From positions 283,590 to 347,589 of the forward strand of contig DFKE01000014.1 of NCBI GenBank assembly GCA_002373505.1: a stretch of DNA of 64,000 nucleotides, read 5' to 3'. Source of the DNA: Bacteroidales bacterium UBA3653 (GTDB lineage Bacteria; Bacteroidota; Bacteroidia; Bacteroidales; Paludibacteraceae). The notes under the pieces were generated by a model. It worked only from the letters and a program-made list of their open reading frames with translations. It had not been told where the DNA came from and made no database searches. This document shows positions 38,763-47,084 of this stretch, one piece after another (position 1 is the stretch's first letter; each line of letters opens with the position of its first letter). The position numbers and the translations under genes were made by a program.

Positions 38763-38828
38763 AATCGTACCCCCCTTTGCGCTAAGAATTATGAAATAAT
38801 CGTGCCCCTTGGGGCTAAGAATTGTGAA
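38763..38828. repeat. imperfect direct repeat with AT-rich tail
   Basis: AATCGTACCCCCCTTTGCGC-TAAGAATTATGAA (38763-38795) and AATCGTGCCCCTTGGGGCTA-AGAATTGTGAA (38798-38828) are ~30-bp direct repeats downstream of the ALDH stop codon, followed by GAATTCT units to 38850. Confidence 0.6.
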
Positions 38829-38849
38829 TTCTGAATTCTGAATTGTTAA

Positions 38850-40274
38850 TTATTTCTCAAGGAGCCGCAGTAACCGCATTTTCTGCCTGCCCGTCTCGCC
38901 GCTGTACGGATGTTCGCGCAGAGGCAGGTTGAAGATCGTGCTGCCGCGCAGAACGGTCTGCGGGTGGGTGAACTCCCTGAAACCCCATTCGCCGTGGTAG
39001 GCACCCATGCCCGAGTGGCCGGTACCGTTGAACGGAACTCCTTTGACCATCATATGAATGCACACTTCGTTGATACAACCGCCGCCGAACTGCTGCGTCT
39101 GCATCACGCGGTTTGCCCAGCGGAGGTCCTTTGTGAACAGATACATCGCCAGAGGGTGTTCGCGGTCCGCTATCACTTCCATCAGTTCGTCCGCCTCCGA
39201 ATCCTTGAACGGCACTACCGGCAGCAGCGGGCAGAACAGCTCGTGCCGGACAACCGGTTCGTGGATACCTACCGGATAGATGATGGTCGGGGCATACTTG
39301 CGTGCCTCCTTGTCCCCTACTCCGCCGAAAATAATCCGCTCGCGGTACTCCTCTGCCTCGCGTGCGCACTTGTCATAAGCCGCGCCGGTGATCAGTTTCG
39401 GATATTCGTCGTTGGTCTCCGGATGTTCGCCTAACTGCTGTACAAAAGCGCGCTTCAGCTCCTCCAGGAACGGCTCTGCTATTTCTTCCGCCACGGCTAT
39501 CTGGTTGATATTGATACATATCTGTCCGGCATTGACGGATTTGAACCAGGCTATCTTGCGTGCCGTATCTTTGAGGTCGGCGTCCTTGCGCACCACAGCC
39601 CAGTTGCCCGTCTCGCCGCCTAACTCCAGCGCTACGGGCGTCAGGTGCTGTGCCGCTGCTGCCAGCACATGCTTGCCAACGGCAGGAGAACCGGTGTAGA
39701 AAATCTTGTCAAAACGCTGCGCGAGACACATATCCGCCACATCATGCCCACCGTTGATAAGGGTGATATATTCCGGCGGAAAGACCTCGGCGAAGAACTG
39801 CTTCAGCACCGCCGTACATGCCGCTGATTTGGAACTGGCTTTGATGACGACGGTGTTGCCTGCTGCCATAGCAGCGGCTACTACGCCGATGGTCAGGAAG
39901 ATAGGGAAATTGAACGGACTGATAACAAGCGCAACGCCGTAAGGCATCTTATATACTTTGGTGAACAGACTGGGAAAACACATCAGACCGCTGAAATGCC
40001 GTTCCGGTTTTGCCCAGCGGCGGAGATGACGTATCATCTCATTGATCTCCACAATGTTAGGACCTACATCACACAGGTATCCTTCCACTTCGCTGCGGCC
40101 GAGGTCTTCTGTCAGTGCCGCGGTAAAATCGTCCGCATAAGCAATGACTGCCGCTTTGAGCCGCTTGAGTTGTTCGATACGCCATGAGACAGGCAGGGTT
40201 GCCCCGGAGCGGAAGAACCGGCGTTGCGCCGAAACGATCTCCCGTATGCTCTCTTCCGTGTAATTGGTGTTCAT
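38850..40274 (-). CDS. aldehyde dehydrogenase (class 3-like)
   Basis: NAD(P)-dependent aldehyde dehydrogenase of 474 aa, of the short class 3/fatty-aldehyde type. Motifs: GVALVISPFNFPIFLTIG and IKASSKSAACTAVL (cofactor), FYTGSPAVGKHV, VALELGGETGNWAVV (catalytic Glu in LELGG), NAGQICININQI (nucleophile Cys) and NGTGHSGMGAYHGEWGFREF. The residue after LELGG is Glu where Lys is usual (LELGGKSP), which may alter the active-site environment. Start at 40274. Aldehyde substrate unknown. Confidence 0.92.
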   Translation of the reverse strand: MNTNYTEESIREIVSAQRRFFRSGATLPVSWRIEQLKRLKAAVIAYADDFTAALTEDLGRSEVEGYLCDVGPNIVEINEMIRHLRRWAKPERHFSGLMCFPSLFTKVYKMPYGVALVISPFNFPIFLTIGVVAAAMAAGNTVVIKASSKSAACTAVLKQFFAEVFPPEYITLINGGHDVADMCLAQRFDKIFYTGSPAVGKHVLAAAAQHLTPVALELGGETGNWAVVRKDADLKDTARKIAWFKSVNAGQICININQIAVAEEIAEPFLEELKRAFVQQLGEHPETNDEYPKLITGAAYDKCAREAEEYRERIIFGGVGDKEARKYAPTIIYPVGIHEPVVRHELFCPLLPVVPFKDSEADELMEVIADREHPLAMYLFTKDLRWANRVMQTQQFGGGCINEVCIHMMVKGVPFNGTGHSGMGAYHGEWGFREFTHPQTVLRGSTIFNLPLREHPYSGETGRQKMRLLRLLEK

Positions 40275-40278
40275 TGAT

Positions 40279-40305
40279 AGTTGAGAATTGAGAATTGAGA
40301 ATTGG
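40279..40305. repeat. tandem repeat TTGAGAA
   Basis: Three TTGAGAA units between the amide hydrolase stop and the ALDH start. Confidence 0.75.
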
Positions 40306-40307
40306 TG

Positions 40308-41354
40308 TTAAAGGAACACTTTATGCGGTTTGCTCCATGCACGGCGGATGAACCATGTGCCGCTGAGGCTGTCGCGGTCATAGACAAGCGACCATATCGT
40401 CCACTCCTCATAGGCGGCTTCCTGAAGGAATGCAAGGGCACTCTCTTTCGTACATCGTACATCGTCCCTTTGTACATCGTATAGGTTCGTGAGGCGTGTG
40501 AGGCGTCGTTTGGACTCTTCGTTGAGCGGATGGGTGCGCTCCTCCCACATGCAGTGGTTGGTGACGATCGGTGTGTCCGTCACGTGCATCTCGCCCTCTT
40601 TCCATTCCACCACCACAGAGCGGCGGCGGTCAGCGATAGCCAGGTGGTTGCGCCAGCCGATGGAGTTATGCACGTCGTACTGTCCCAACAACCCGATCGC
40701 TTCTTCTACATCCGCTGCATAGTCCAGCACCAGACGGATAGCACCTACGATGGTCAGATCCGGCTTGTCGGAGTCGAACTCCGTCGTGTCGCCGTCCAGT
40801 TCGATGAGGTCTGCTACGCACAGCCCTTTCTCGTTGATGCCGTCCATGGGGATATACGTGGTGGCAAGTGCTGTCATACCGTCCATGCCGGCTACGGGAC
40901 GCCACTCGTCGCCCAAACCGATGAAAGCGAAGGACGAAGTAGAGAGACTCGCGTAACCCTCATCCGGATACGTGCGGACAATCACCATCTGCTGACCCTT
41001 GTCGCCGAAATCGAAACTGCGGCAGAAGAGGTTCCCGGTCTGAACCGTACTGCAACCCGCCTCAAACCGCACTTCCTTGACTTCCCCGGTCTGCATGTAG
41101 CCTTTGGAGAGGAAGTTGGCGATATACTTTGCCATCTCCGTGTCGGTCTTGGCGCCGCCTTGCTCCAGAAACTGCTTGAAGCCGTAGTCGCCGCGGAAAG
41201 TATAGGTATAGAGCCCTTCGTCCAGCTGTTCTAATGTCCGCATGGCTTTTATCTCATCGCCGAAGAGCTGCCATCCGCCGTAGCAGAACACACCCGCTCC
41301 GATGAGTACGACCGCCAATACGGTCCACAAAGTGATTTTGAGTGCTTTTCCCAT
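40308..41354 (-). CDS. choloylglycine-hydrolase-type Ntn amidase
   Basis: Protein of 348 aa with one N-terminal transmembrane anchor (ITLWTVLAVVLIGAGVF) and a linear-amide C-N hydrolase (CBAH/Ntn) domain outside. The likely nucleophile is Cys101 in EAGCSTVQTGNLFCRSFDFG; further motifs are GINEKGLCVADL, VTNHCMW and the typical end IWSLVYDRDSLSGTWFIRR. It may cleave N-acyl amides such as bile-acid conjugates or N-acyl homoserine-like compounds; activity must be tested. A GTACATC-type tandem repeat codes for DVQRDDVRCTK near the C-terminus. Co-transcribed with sufS (4-bp gap). Confidence 0.82.
   Translation of the reverse strand: MGKALKITLWTVLAVVLIGAGVFCYGGWQLFGDEIKAMRTLEQLDEGLYTYTFRGDYGFKQFLEQGGAKTDTEMAKYIANFLSKGYMQTGEVKEVRFEAGCSTVQTGNLFCRSFDFGDKGQQMVIVRTYPDEGYASLSTSSFAFIGLGDEWRPVAGMDGMTALATTYIPMDGINEKGLCVADLIELDGDTTEFDSDKPDLTIVGAIRLVLDYAADVEEAIGLLGQYDVHNSIGWRNHLAIADRRRSVVVEWKEGEMHVTDTPIVTNHCMWEERTHPLNEESKRRLTRLTNLYDVQRDDVRCTKESALAFLQEAAYEEWTIWSLVYDRDSLSGTWFIRRAWSKPHKVFL
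40449..40482. repeat. in-frame GTACATC tandem repeat
   Basis: CGTACATCGTACATCGTCCC then TTTGTACATCGTA within the Ntn amidase gene, in frame. Related GTAAATC/GTACATC units occur just upstream of the EEP gene's neighbour at 26550-26580. Confidence 0.75.
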
Positions 41355-41358
41355 ATCT

Positions 41359-42642
41359 TCACGAAAGTATCATAATAGCTTTCTTCAATGCCGCGATAAA
41401 CGCATCCACATCGCTCTTGTCGTTGTAGAGGCCGAAGGAGACGCGTACCGTTCCCGGCACGCCCAGTTCGTCAATCAGCGGTTCGGCGCAATGGTGTCCC
41501 GTACGCACCGCCACGCCCTGCTGGTCCAGCAAGGTTCCAATATCAAAAGGATGAATCAAACCCTCATTCGGCTTTTGACTTTCGACTTTCGACTTTTGAC
41601 TGTCAAATACATTGAAACTGATGACGCCTGCTTTGGGTTGTCCGGCGGCATAGACATGTACGCCTTCGATGGCTGTTAACTGCCGCTCGCAGTATTCCGT
41701 CAGTTCGCGCTCGTGCGCCTCTATCGCTTCCCAACCGATAGATTGCATGTACTCCACCGCCTTATGCAACGCATAAGAACCCACGAAATTAGGCGTGCCC
41801 GCTTCAAACTTATAGGGCAGGTCGTTATAGGTCGTACCGCTCCACCGCACATGGTTGATCATCTCTCCCCCACCCTCATGCGGCGGCAGTTGCTCCAGCC
41901 ACTCGCGTTTGCCGTACAGCACACCGATACCTGTCGGACCGTACATCTTATGTCCCGAGAACGCCAGGAAGTCGCAATCCAGCGCCTGTACATCAACCTG
42001 CATATGCGGCACAGACTGCGCCCCGTCGATGCACACCGGCACGCCGTGAGAATGTGCAATACGCACGATTTCATCGACAGGATTGATGATTCCTAATACG
42101 TTGCTCACATGCGCCACGGAGACCAGCTTCGTCTTTTCGTTCAGAAGCCCCTTAAAAGCCTCTATATCGAGCGTCCGGTCCTCGCGTAAGGGGATATGCC
42201 GCAGCACCGCTTTCTTGCGCTCACAGAGCATTTGCCACGGCACTATATTGGAATGGTGTTCCACGGCAGAGACGATGATCTCGTCCCCCTCTTCAACCCA
42301 CGCTCTAGGTTCCCCTCCTTTCTGGGATGGGGTAGGCTTCTCCCCAAGGGCGAAAGCCAACGCATTGAGGCTGTCCGTCGTGCCCTTGGTGAAGATGATC
42401 TCGTCGCTGCTCTTCGCTCCGATGAACTCTGCCACGGCTTGTCGTGCCTCTTCGTGTTTCATCGTCGCTACCTGGCTTAGATGATGCACGCCGCGGTGGA
42501 TATTGCTGTTCCAGTGGCTGTAAGCCTCAGCGATAGCGTCTATCACCGCCTGCGGCTTCTGGCTCGTAGCGGCGTTGTCAAGGTACACCAACGGACGTCC
42601 GTGTACCGTTTCTTTCAATATGGGAAAATCCGATCTATTCAT
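41359..42642 (-). CDS. sufS: cysteine desulfurase SufS
   Basis: PLP enzyme of 427 aa of the SufS (group II) type, which takes sulfur from L-cysteine for Fe-S assembly. Motifs: GRPLVYLDNAATSQKP, HRGVHHLSQVAT, VSAVEHHSNIVPWQ, AFSGHKMYGPTGIGVLYG (PLP Lys) and RTGHHCAEPL (nucleophile Cys). Two repeats lie in frame: a GC-rich palindrome giving GEKPTPSQKGGEPRAW, and a GACTTTC/GACTTTTGA array giving DSQKSKVESQKPN. The first ~117 codons are duplicated in the chimeric remnant at 43774-44205. sufBCD are not in this window. Confidence 0.95.
   Translation of the reverse strand: MNRSDFPILKETVHGRPLVYLDNAATSQKPQAVIDAIAEAYSHWNSNIHRGVHHLSQVATMKHEEARQAVAEFIGAKSSDEIIFTKGTTDSLNALAFALGEKPTPSQKGGEPRAWVEEGDEIIVSAVEHHSNIVPWQMLCERKKAVLRHIPLREDRTLDIEAFKGLLNEKTKLVSVAHVSNVLGIINPVDEIVRIAHSHGVPVCIDGAQSVPHMQVDVQALDCDFLAFSGHKMYGPTGIGVLYGKREWLEQLPPHEGGGEMINHVRWSGTTYNDLPYKFEAGTPNFVGSYALHKAVEYMQSIGWEAIEAHERELTEYCERQLTAIEGVHVYAAGQPKAGVISFNVFDSQKSKVESQKPNEGLIHPFDIGTLLDQQGVAVRTGHHCAEPLIDELGVPGTVRVSFGLYNDKSDVDAFIAALKKAIMILS
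41571..41602. repeat. in-frame CTTTTGACTTTCGA repeat in sufS
   Basis: GCTTTTGACTTTCGACTTTC then GACTTTTGACTG, in frame, coding on the minus strand for SQKSKVESQK. The same unit fills the gap between mreB and mreC (58484-58506). Confidence 0.8.
42308..42343. repeat. GC-rich palindrome in sufS, diverged
   Basis: GGTTCCCCTCCTTTCTGGGA then TGGGGTAGGCTTCTCC; codes on the minus strand for KPTPSQKGGEP. The remnant at 43774-44205 lacks this segment, showing it is an insertion. Confidence 0.65.
42341..42642 (-). repeat. duplicated sufS 5' segment, intact copy
   Basis: Matches 43904-44205 with a constant offset of 1563 bp. The part 42390-42620 is almost identical, while the inner part (42341-42385) is clearly diverged. 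Confidence 0.85.
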
Positions 42643-42651
42643 AGTTATTTT

Positions 42652-43767
42652 TCAATTCTTGATTTGTTTTGTTTTCTCTCCCAGTACGCACCATCTGATA
42701 ACAGGAATTCGGCGTATTAGTTCTACTAACAGCGGCGACAACGTAAATACGGCAACCGTAAGCAACACGTACATCGCAACCGGAGGAAGCGTTGTATAAA
42801 CCTTCATGCTATACCCCAAACCGGAGATGATTATATAGTGAACTACATAGATAGCAAAACTATTGCGGCACATGTAATCTGCAAACTTGGATTTCCGGTC
42901 ATCAAAGCAGGCAGCGAACCATCCGATCATGGCAAGACACATCAGCCATCCATACACACAATTGAGTGGACTGCTTAGGTACACAGGAGTCGTGTTATCT
43001 TCACCGAAGGTAGTGATTAATAATGTTATACCGCTTGCTACGGCGCACACCATCAGTGGTATCCATCCTTTTCGTAATGACGTTAATACATTTTCATGCG
43101 AGAAGACAAAGTATCCGCTCAAAAAGAAAAGAAGATAAAAGAATGGTTTGTATCCGTTATAAAGACCGTCCAAACTTTCGGGGCGAGGGTTCATGATCAA
43201 TGTTCGGGTACCTAACCAATACACTACGCCTAACAGGATAATTCCTGCCAAACCTATCTTCCCGCAAAACAAGTAGAACCGATCTTGTGCATCAACCTTC
43301 CGAACGAGCAGCAAAACCAGACTAAACAACCATAGATTCTGTATAAACCATAATGGTCCCGTACCGCTCAGTGACCACGCCACATACTTAATGATGCCCG
43401 GAGTGTCGGCAAGCATGTCTATTCCATTCGTATAACTAAGTGTATGCGTGTTGAAATAACCGGCGATCCATTGAAAAACAAATAATCCTATTGTAGCAGG
43501 CACTAATAACTTGCGGGTGCGACTTTTGAACCACTCTTTCCCCGAATGAGCATCCAATGCGTACCGGGCACTGATACCTGCCAGCAAGAACAAAAGAGGC
43601 ATAAACCAAGGATAGAGCAGATACATGATTCCATCTTGGTACTGAGGACCTCCGAAACCACCTATTCCGCCTACTACACCTTTGCCGTTATAGTAGTAAA
43701 TAACATGGTAAAAGAGTACCAACAGTACGGTCACCCAACGCAAATTATCTATCCAATGTTTTCGCAT
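42652..43767 (-). CDS. acyltransferase 3 family membrane protein
   Basis: Integral membrane acyltransferase of 371 aa with ten predicted helices. The start RKHWIDNLRWVTVLLVLFYH carries the family His after helix 1 and is followed by WFMPLLFLLAGISARYALD. Such enzymes transfer acetyl or other acyl groups to surface sugars or lipids (for example OafA types). It lies between the intact sufS and a sufS remnant, so it is bracketed by ~300-bp direct repeats and was probably acquired or trapped by the duplication. Confidence 0.88.
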   Translation of the reverse strand: MRKHWIDNLRWVTVLLVLFYHVIYYYNGKGVVGGIGGFGGPQYQDGIMYLLYPWFMPLLFLLAGISARYALDAHSGKEWFKSRTRKLLVPATIGLFVFQWIAGYFNTHTLSYTNGIDMLADTPGIIKYVAWSLSGTGPLWFIQNLWLFSLVLLLVRKVDAQDRFYLFCGKIGLAGIILLGVVYWLGTRTLIMNPRPESLDGLYNGYKPFFYLLFFLSGYFVFSHENVLTSLRKGWIPLMVCAVASGITLLITTFGEDNTTPVYLSSPLNCVYGWLMCLAMIGWFAACFDDRKSKFADYMCRNSFAIYVVHYIIISGLGYSMKVYTTLPPVAMYVLLTVAVFTLSPLLVELIRRIPVIRWCVLGEKTKQIKN

Positions 43768-43773
43768 GTTTTC

Positions 43774-44205
43774 TTATGGTTTATAATAACTATCTTCCAA
43801 TATCTTCTGTGCATCTCCTTCCGCCATCAGTTGCTGGATCGTCACTTCGGGATGATGCTCTACTCCGCTCACGATGATCTCATCGCCTTCATGGATGAAA
43901 GCTTCTCCAAAGGAGAAAGCGAGTGTGTTCAGGCTGTCGGTCGTACCTTTGGTGAAGATGATCTCGTCGCTGCTCTTCGCTCCGATGAACTCTGCCACGG
44001 CTTGTCGTGCCTCTTCGTGTTTCATCGTCGCTACCTGGCTCAGATGATGCACGCCGCGGTGGATATTGCTGTTCCAGTGGCTGTAAGCCTCAGCGATAGC
44101 GTCTATCACCGCCTGCGGCTTCTGGCTCGTAGCGGCGTTGTCAAGATACACCAACGGACGTCCGTGTACCGTTTCTTTCAATATCGGAAAATCGGTTCTG
44201 TTCAT
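43774..44205 (-). pseudogene. chimeric remnant: SufS N-terminus joined to GldB C-terminus
   Basis: Open frame of 143 codons. Residues 1-117 repeat SufS (GRPLVYLDNAATSQKP through DEIIVSGVEHH) and residues 118-143 (VTIQQLMAEGDAQKILEDSY) repeat the last 26 residues of the GldB-like protein encoded at 45377-46393. It lacks the PLP lysine and nucleophile cysteine, so it cannot be a desulfurase. It keeps the ATG overlap with the ybaK stop (4 bp), which suggests it occupies the original sufS position. Probably a recombination product; translation may still occur. Confidence 0.8.
43904..44205 (-). repeat. duplicated sufS 5' segment, remnant copy
   Basis: Direct repeat of 42341-42642. High identity over ~230 bp points to recent duplication or gene conversion. 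Confidence 0.85.
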
Positions 44206-44753
44206 TGCTTTGATTGTGTATTGATATATTCTACGGTGTTGCCTACTGAGGCGAGGTATTGCTGAAAAGCCTCCTGGCTGATGACTACTGTTCCGCGGCA
44301 GTCATTGGGATGAAAAGAGAGCGTCCCGGCATCCTTCAGACGGCTGTCCAAAAACAGAATGACATGGTGCTCCGTGTCGTTGATAAGCCCGAAAGGACTC
44401 ACGCTGCCGGGTTCCAGACCCAAATACCGCATCATCCGTTCGGGCGAAGCGAACGACAGTTTGCCGGGGGCTTTCTTGCCCTGCGAGACAAGGATGTCCT
44501 TCAGCCAGTGCTCGATGTCGTGGATGGCGAGGTCGTCGTCGCACGGAAAACAGATGAGGTAGTGCTGGTCGCCTTTGTGGTTGCGCATGAAGATGTTCTT
44601 GCAATGCACGCTCCCGTCGTCGTGCCACCACCGTTTCGCCTCCTCGATGGTCTTGCCCTCGGGATGGTTATAGGTCGTGAAAGGAATATGGTGTTCCTCC
44701 AGATAGCGCAGCACTTTCTCCTGCCGCTCGGATATGATTTCGTAATGGTTCAT
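44202..44753 (-). CDS. YbaK/ProX-type aminoacyl-tRNA deacylase
   Basis: Protein of 183 aa with the YbaK/prolyl-tRNA-editing fold. Such proteins hydrolyse mischarged Ala- or Cys-tRNAPro in trans. Motifs: HIPFTTYNHPEGKTIEEAKR, HCKNIFMRNHKGDQHYLICF (the conserved Lys in KN[LI]F), and LGLEPGSVSPFGLINDTEH (GxxxPF loop). This matches the ProX subfamily. Start is the ATG at 44753, which overlaps the Nudix stop (ATGA); the longer frame is a shadow of the Nudix gene. Confidence 0.9.
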   Translation of the reverse strand: MNHYEIISERQEKVLRYLEEHHIPFTTYNHPEGKTIEEAKRWWHDDGSVHCKNIFMRNHKGDQHYLICFPCDDDLAIHDIEHWLKDILVSQGKKAPGKLSFASPERMMRYLGLEPGSVSPFGLINDTEHHVILFLDSRLKDAGTLSFHPNDCRGTVVISQEAFQQYLASVGNTVEYINTQSKQ

Positions 44754-45133
44754 TGCATCAGTTCGTTTATTATCTCTTCGTCTGCCGGCAGCCACCGGAC
44801 GGTCTGCAGGTCTTTCGGCGCAAGCCACCGTGCCGCTTCGTGTTCCAGAAGGGTGTAACCTTGTCCCTTTATTTGGCATCGGAAACAATGCATCGTCAGG
44901 TGGAAAGCCGGATAGTCGTACTCGATCGTCCGCAGCAACTCGCCCACCTCTATCTCAGCGTCCAGTTCTTCGTGTATCTCGCGGCGTAAAGCCTGCTGCG
45001 GCGTCTCGCCGGCTTCTATCTTCCCGCCCGGAAACTCCCACCAGTCTTTCCATTCGCCGTAACCCCTCTGCGTGGCAAAGATACGCCCTTCGGGGTCCTC
45101 TATGACCGCTGCCGCTACTTCTATCCGTTTCAT
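44750..45133 (-). CDS. MutT-type Nudix hydrolase
   Basis: Nudix pyrophosphohydrolase of 127 aa. The Nudix box (GX5EX7REUXEEXGU) runs from GGKIEAGETPQQ to RREIHEELDAEI (~36-60). The N-terminal KRIEVAAAVIEDPEGRIFAT and EWKDWWEFPGGK match 8-oxo-dGTP/CTP pyrophosphohydrolases, so nucleotide-pool sanitation is likely. Stop overlaps the ybaK start and its start overlaps the DUF4250 stop, giving a tight operon. Confidence 0.92.
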   Translation of the reverse strand: MKRIEVAAAVIEDPEGRIFATQRGYGEWKDWWEFPGGKIEAGETPQQALRREIHEELDAEIEVGELLRTIEYDYPAFHLTMHCFRCQIKGQGYTLLEHEAARWLAPKDLQTVRWLPADEEIINELMQ

Positions 45134-45312
45134 CTGAATTGCTTTTGTTCCGCGTTATACTCATAGCCGCTCTCCCGCAAAAACGCCTTCACCTCCTCCG
45201 GTTCGCGGTCGAAAGAAGCGCACAGCTCTTCCAGCGACTCAAACTCTCCGTCGCGCAGCAGCATGTTCACTGCAGAGGCCATCATATATGGATTCTTCGG
45301 TAACTCGTTCAT
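45130..45312 (-). CDS. DUF4250 small protein
   Basis: Protein of 60 aa (MNELPKNPYMMASAVNMLLR...). The LPKNPYMMASAVNMLLRD start and LEELCASFDREPEEVKAFL helix-turn-helix-like middle match DUF4250, found in Bacteroidota and Firmicutes and of unknown function. I use the ATG at 45312; upstream is a tandem repeat. 4-bp overlap with the Nudix gene. Confidence 0.8.
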   Translation of the reverse strand: MNELPKNPYMMASAVNMLLRDGEFESLEELCASFDREPEEVKAFLRESGYEYNAEQKQFR

Positions 45313-45380
45313 CCTTTCACCTTTCACTTTTCACCTTTCACCTTTCACCTTTCACTTTTCACCTTTCTTTCACCTTTCAC
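45313..45380. repeat. tandem repeat CCTTTCA/CTTTTCA
   Basis: About nine CACCTTT/CACTTTT units filling the gap before the DUF4250 gene. The stop codon of the GldB-like gene (45377-45379) is formed inside it. Confidence 0.85.
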
Positions 45381-46393
45381 GGTTTGTAATAGCTCTCCTC
45401 CAGGATCTTCTGTGCATCCCCTTCCGCCATCAGTTCCTGCAATGTAACGGTTTCATTGTGCTCCATATAACTCTCCGCGATCCGCCATCCCAGCCAAATA
45501 CCGAGTCTTCCCGGCGCATCCTGCGAGATCTCGGAGGTGAACGGACCGTCATTCAGATAGCCGGTCAGTACCAGGCTCTCCGTCTTGAACAAATCCCTCT
45601 TATCCATCACCAGATGCCATATGTCCCGTTCGTTCCTGACGCACCATTCCCATTGTTCCTTGCTCCAGCCCATCACTTCATACCCCGGCAGGTCGTCGAA
45701 GATCTGCGAAACAAGATACATCACCTTGCCGCGGTACATCATCTGGTCCAGCAACCTGCTTTTCGTGCCGGTGTAGGGTAGGGTGCGGAATAAGAAAGCA
45801 CTCACTACATCCACCGGAATGCACTCTTTCCGCATGGTCTGTTTCTGGTAGTCATACACTACGCGGTTGTAATACTCGTAATCGCTGCCCAGATACATAT
45901 CCGCTCCTATTCCTATGATTCCTTCCCCGAAATAAACAGGCGTCTGGAAGCCCGAAATAAATAGATAGAAGGATGGTACTTCCGTTTCGGGATAAAGCCA
46001 CAGCACACGGGAAAAAGCCAATGAAAGCGATTTTTCCAGACCGCTTACGTCGGCAAATAACTCCTGCTCGCGGGCATTGGTAGCCTTGAATCCGTAAACG
46101 GTGTCGTTCAGGAATGCCGGTAAAGCCTGCGCCAGGTATGCCGTGTCCGCGCTCGGAATACCTAATATGTCCTCCACCCATAGCGGCATGAAAACAGGAT
46201 ACTCGTCGTACAACACGCGGACATCTTGCGCCATAGTGGCTTCATGCACGTTCATTAGCGCATTGTCAAAACGCACTAAATCAATCTGTTGAGGCTCTAT
46301 ATCCTTCGGGAAATACGTCCGCCCGTGACGGCATGCCGTCAGTGCCAGAATAATGATTAACGAATAATGAATAATAAATATCTTTCTTTTCAT
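45377..46393 (-). CDS. GldB-family lipoprotein
   Basis: Lipoprotein of 338 aa (leader MKRKIFIIHYSLIIILALTAC, Cys21) of the GldB type. Family traits: DLVRFDNALMNVHEATMAQD, YLFISGFQTPVYFGEGIIGI, IGADMYLGSDYEYYNRVVYD, MMYRGKVMYLVSQIFDDLPG and the end RLGIWLGWRIAESYMEHN. GldB was found as a gliding-motility lipoprotein in Flavobacterium, but homologues are general in Bacteroidota, including non-gliding gut species. The last 26 residues also occur in the SufS chimera at 43774-44205. Confidence 0.88.
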   Translation of the reverse strand: MKRKIFIIHYSLIIILALTACRHGRTYFPKDIEPQQIDLVRFDNALMNVHEATMAQDVRVLYDEYPVFMPLWVEDILGIPSADTAYLAQALPAFLNDTVYGFKATNAREQELFADVSGLEKSLSLAFSRVLWLYPETEVPSFYLFISGFQTPVYFGEGIIGIGADMYLGSDYEYYNRVVYDYQKQTMRKECIPVDVVSAFLFRTLPYTGTKSRLLDQMMYRGKVMYLVSQIFDDLPGYEVMGWSKEQWEWCVRNERDIWHLVMDKRDLFKTESLVLTGYLNDGPFTSEISQDAPGRLGIWLGWRIAESYMEHNETVTLQELMAEGDAQKILEESYYKP

Positions 46394-46412
46394 ATCTCTT
46401 TTCGCTTTCTCC

Positions 46413-47063
46413 CTATCTAACCGCTCCGTCTTTGATTTCTATAACGCGGTCTGCTATGGCTGCCAACTCCTTGTCATGCGTCACTAACAGAATCGTCTGC
46501 CCGTATTCCTTCCGCAACTTTAGCAGCAAGTCGCTCAGCTCCTTTTTGTTCTTCTCGTCCAGGCTTCCGGTCGGTTCGTCTGCCAAAATGATATCCGGAT
46601 TCATCATCAGCGCCCTTGCTGCGGCTACCCGTTGTTTCTCGCCTCCGGAGAGCTCGTTCGGCTTGTGTCCCATGCGGTCCGACAGACCTAACTCCCGCAG
46701 CAGTTTCTCTGCGCGAGGTTTGTATTCCGTCTCTTTCTCACGGGCGATCATGGCAGGAATGCACACGTTCTCCAGCGCCGTGAACTCCGGCAGGAGCTGG
46801 TGGAACTGGAAGATAAAACCGATATGTCTGTTCCGGAATGCCGCCAGCTCTTTGTCTTTCATCGCGAACACATCCGTTCCTTCGATCAGTACCCGGCCTC
46901 TGGTCGGTCTGTCCAGCGTTCCGATGATCTGGAGTAGGGTGGTCTTGCCTGCACCGGACTTGCCGACGATGGCAACGATCTCGCCTCTCCGGACTTCCAA
47001 ATTAACCCCTTTCAGCACTTCCAGTGTGCCGAAAGATTTCCATATATCCTTTACTTCAATCAT
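46413..47063 (-). CDS. lolD: ABC transporter ATPase, LolD-like
   Basis: ATPase of 216 aa of the LolD/MacB class. Walker A GKSGAGKTT (34-42), Q-loop in FIFQFHQLLPEF, signature LSGGEKQRVAAARAL, Walker B DIILADEPTGSLD, and H-loop VTHDKEL. LolD drives the LolCE complex that extracts outer-membrane lipoproteins. No LolCE permease lies next to it, so MacB- or FtsE-type roles are possible. It lies 19 bp upstream of the gldB start and 21 bp after the TonB-C gene on one strand. Confidence 0.88.
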   Translation of the reverse strand: MIEVKDIWKSFGTLEVLKGVNLEVRRGEIVAIVGKSGAGKTTLLQIIGTLDRPTRGRVLIEGTDVFAMKDKELAAFRNRHIGFIFQFHQLLPEFTALENVCIPAMIAREKETEYKPRAEKLLRELGLSDRMGHKPNELSGGEKQRVAAARALMMNPDIILADEPTGSLDEKNKKELSDLLLKLRKEYGQTILLVTHDKELAAIADRVIEIKDGAVR

Positions 47064-47084
47064 TTTTCTCCTTTCCTTAACCGC

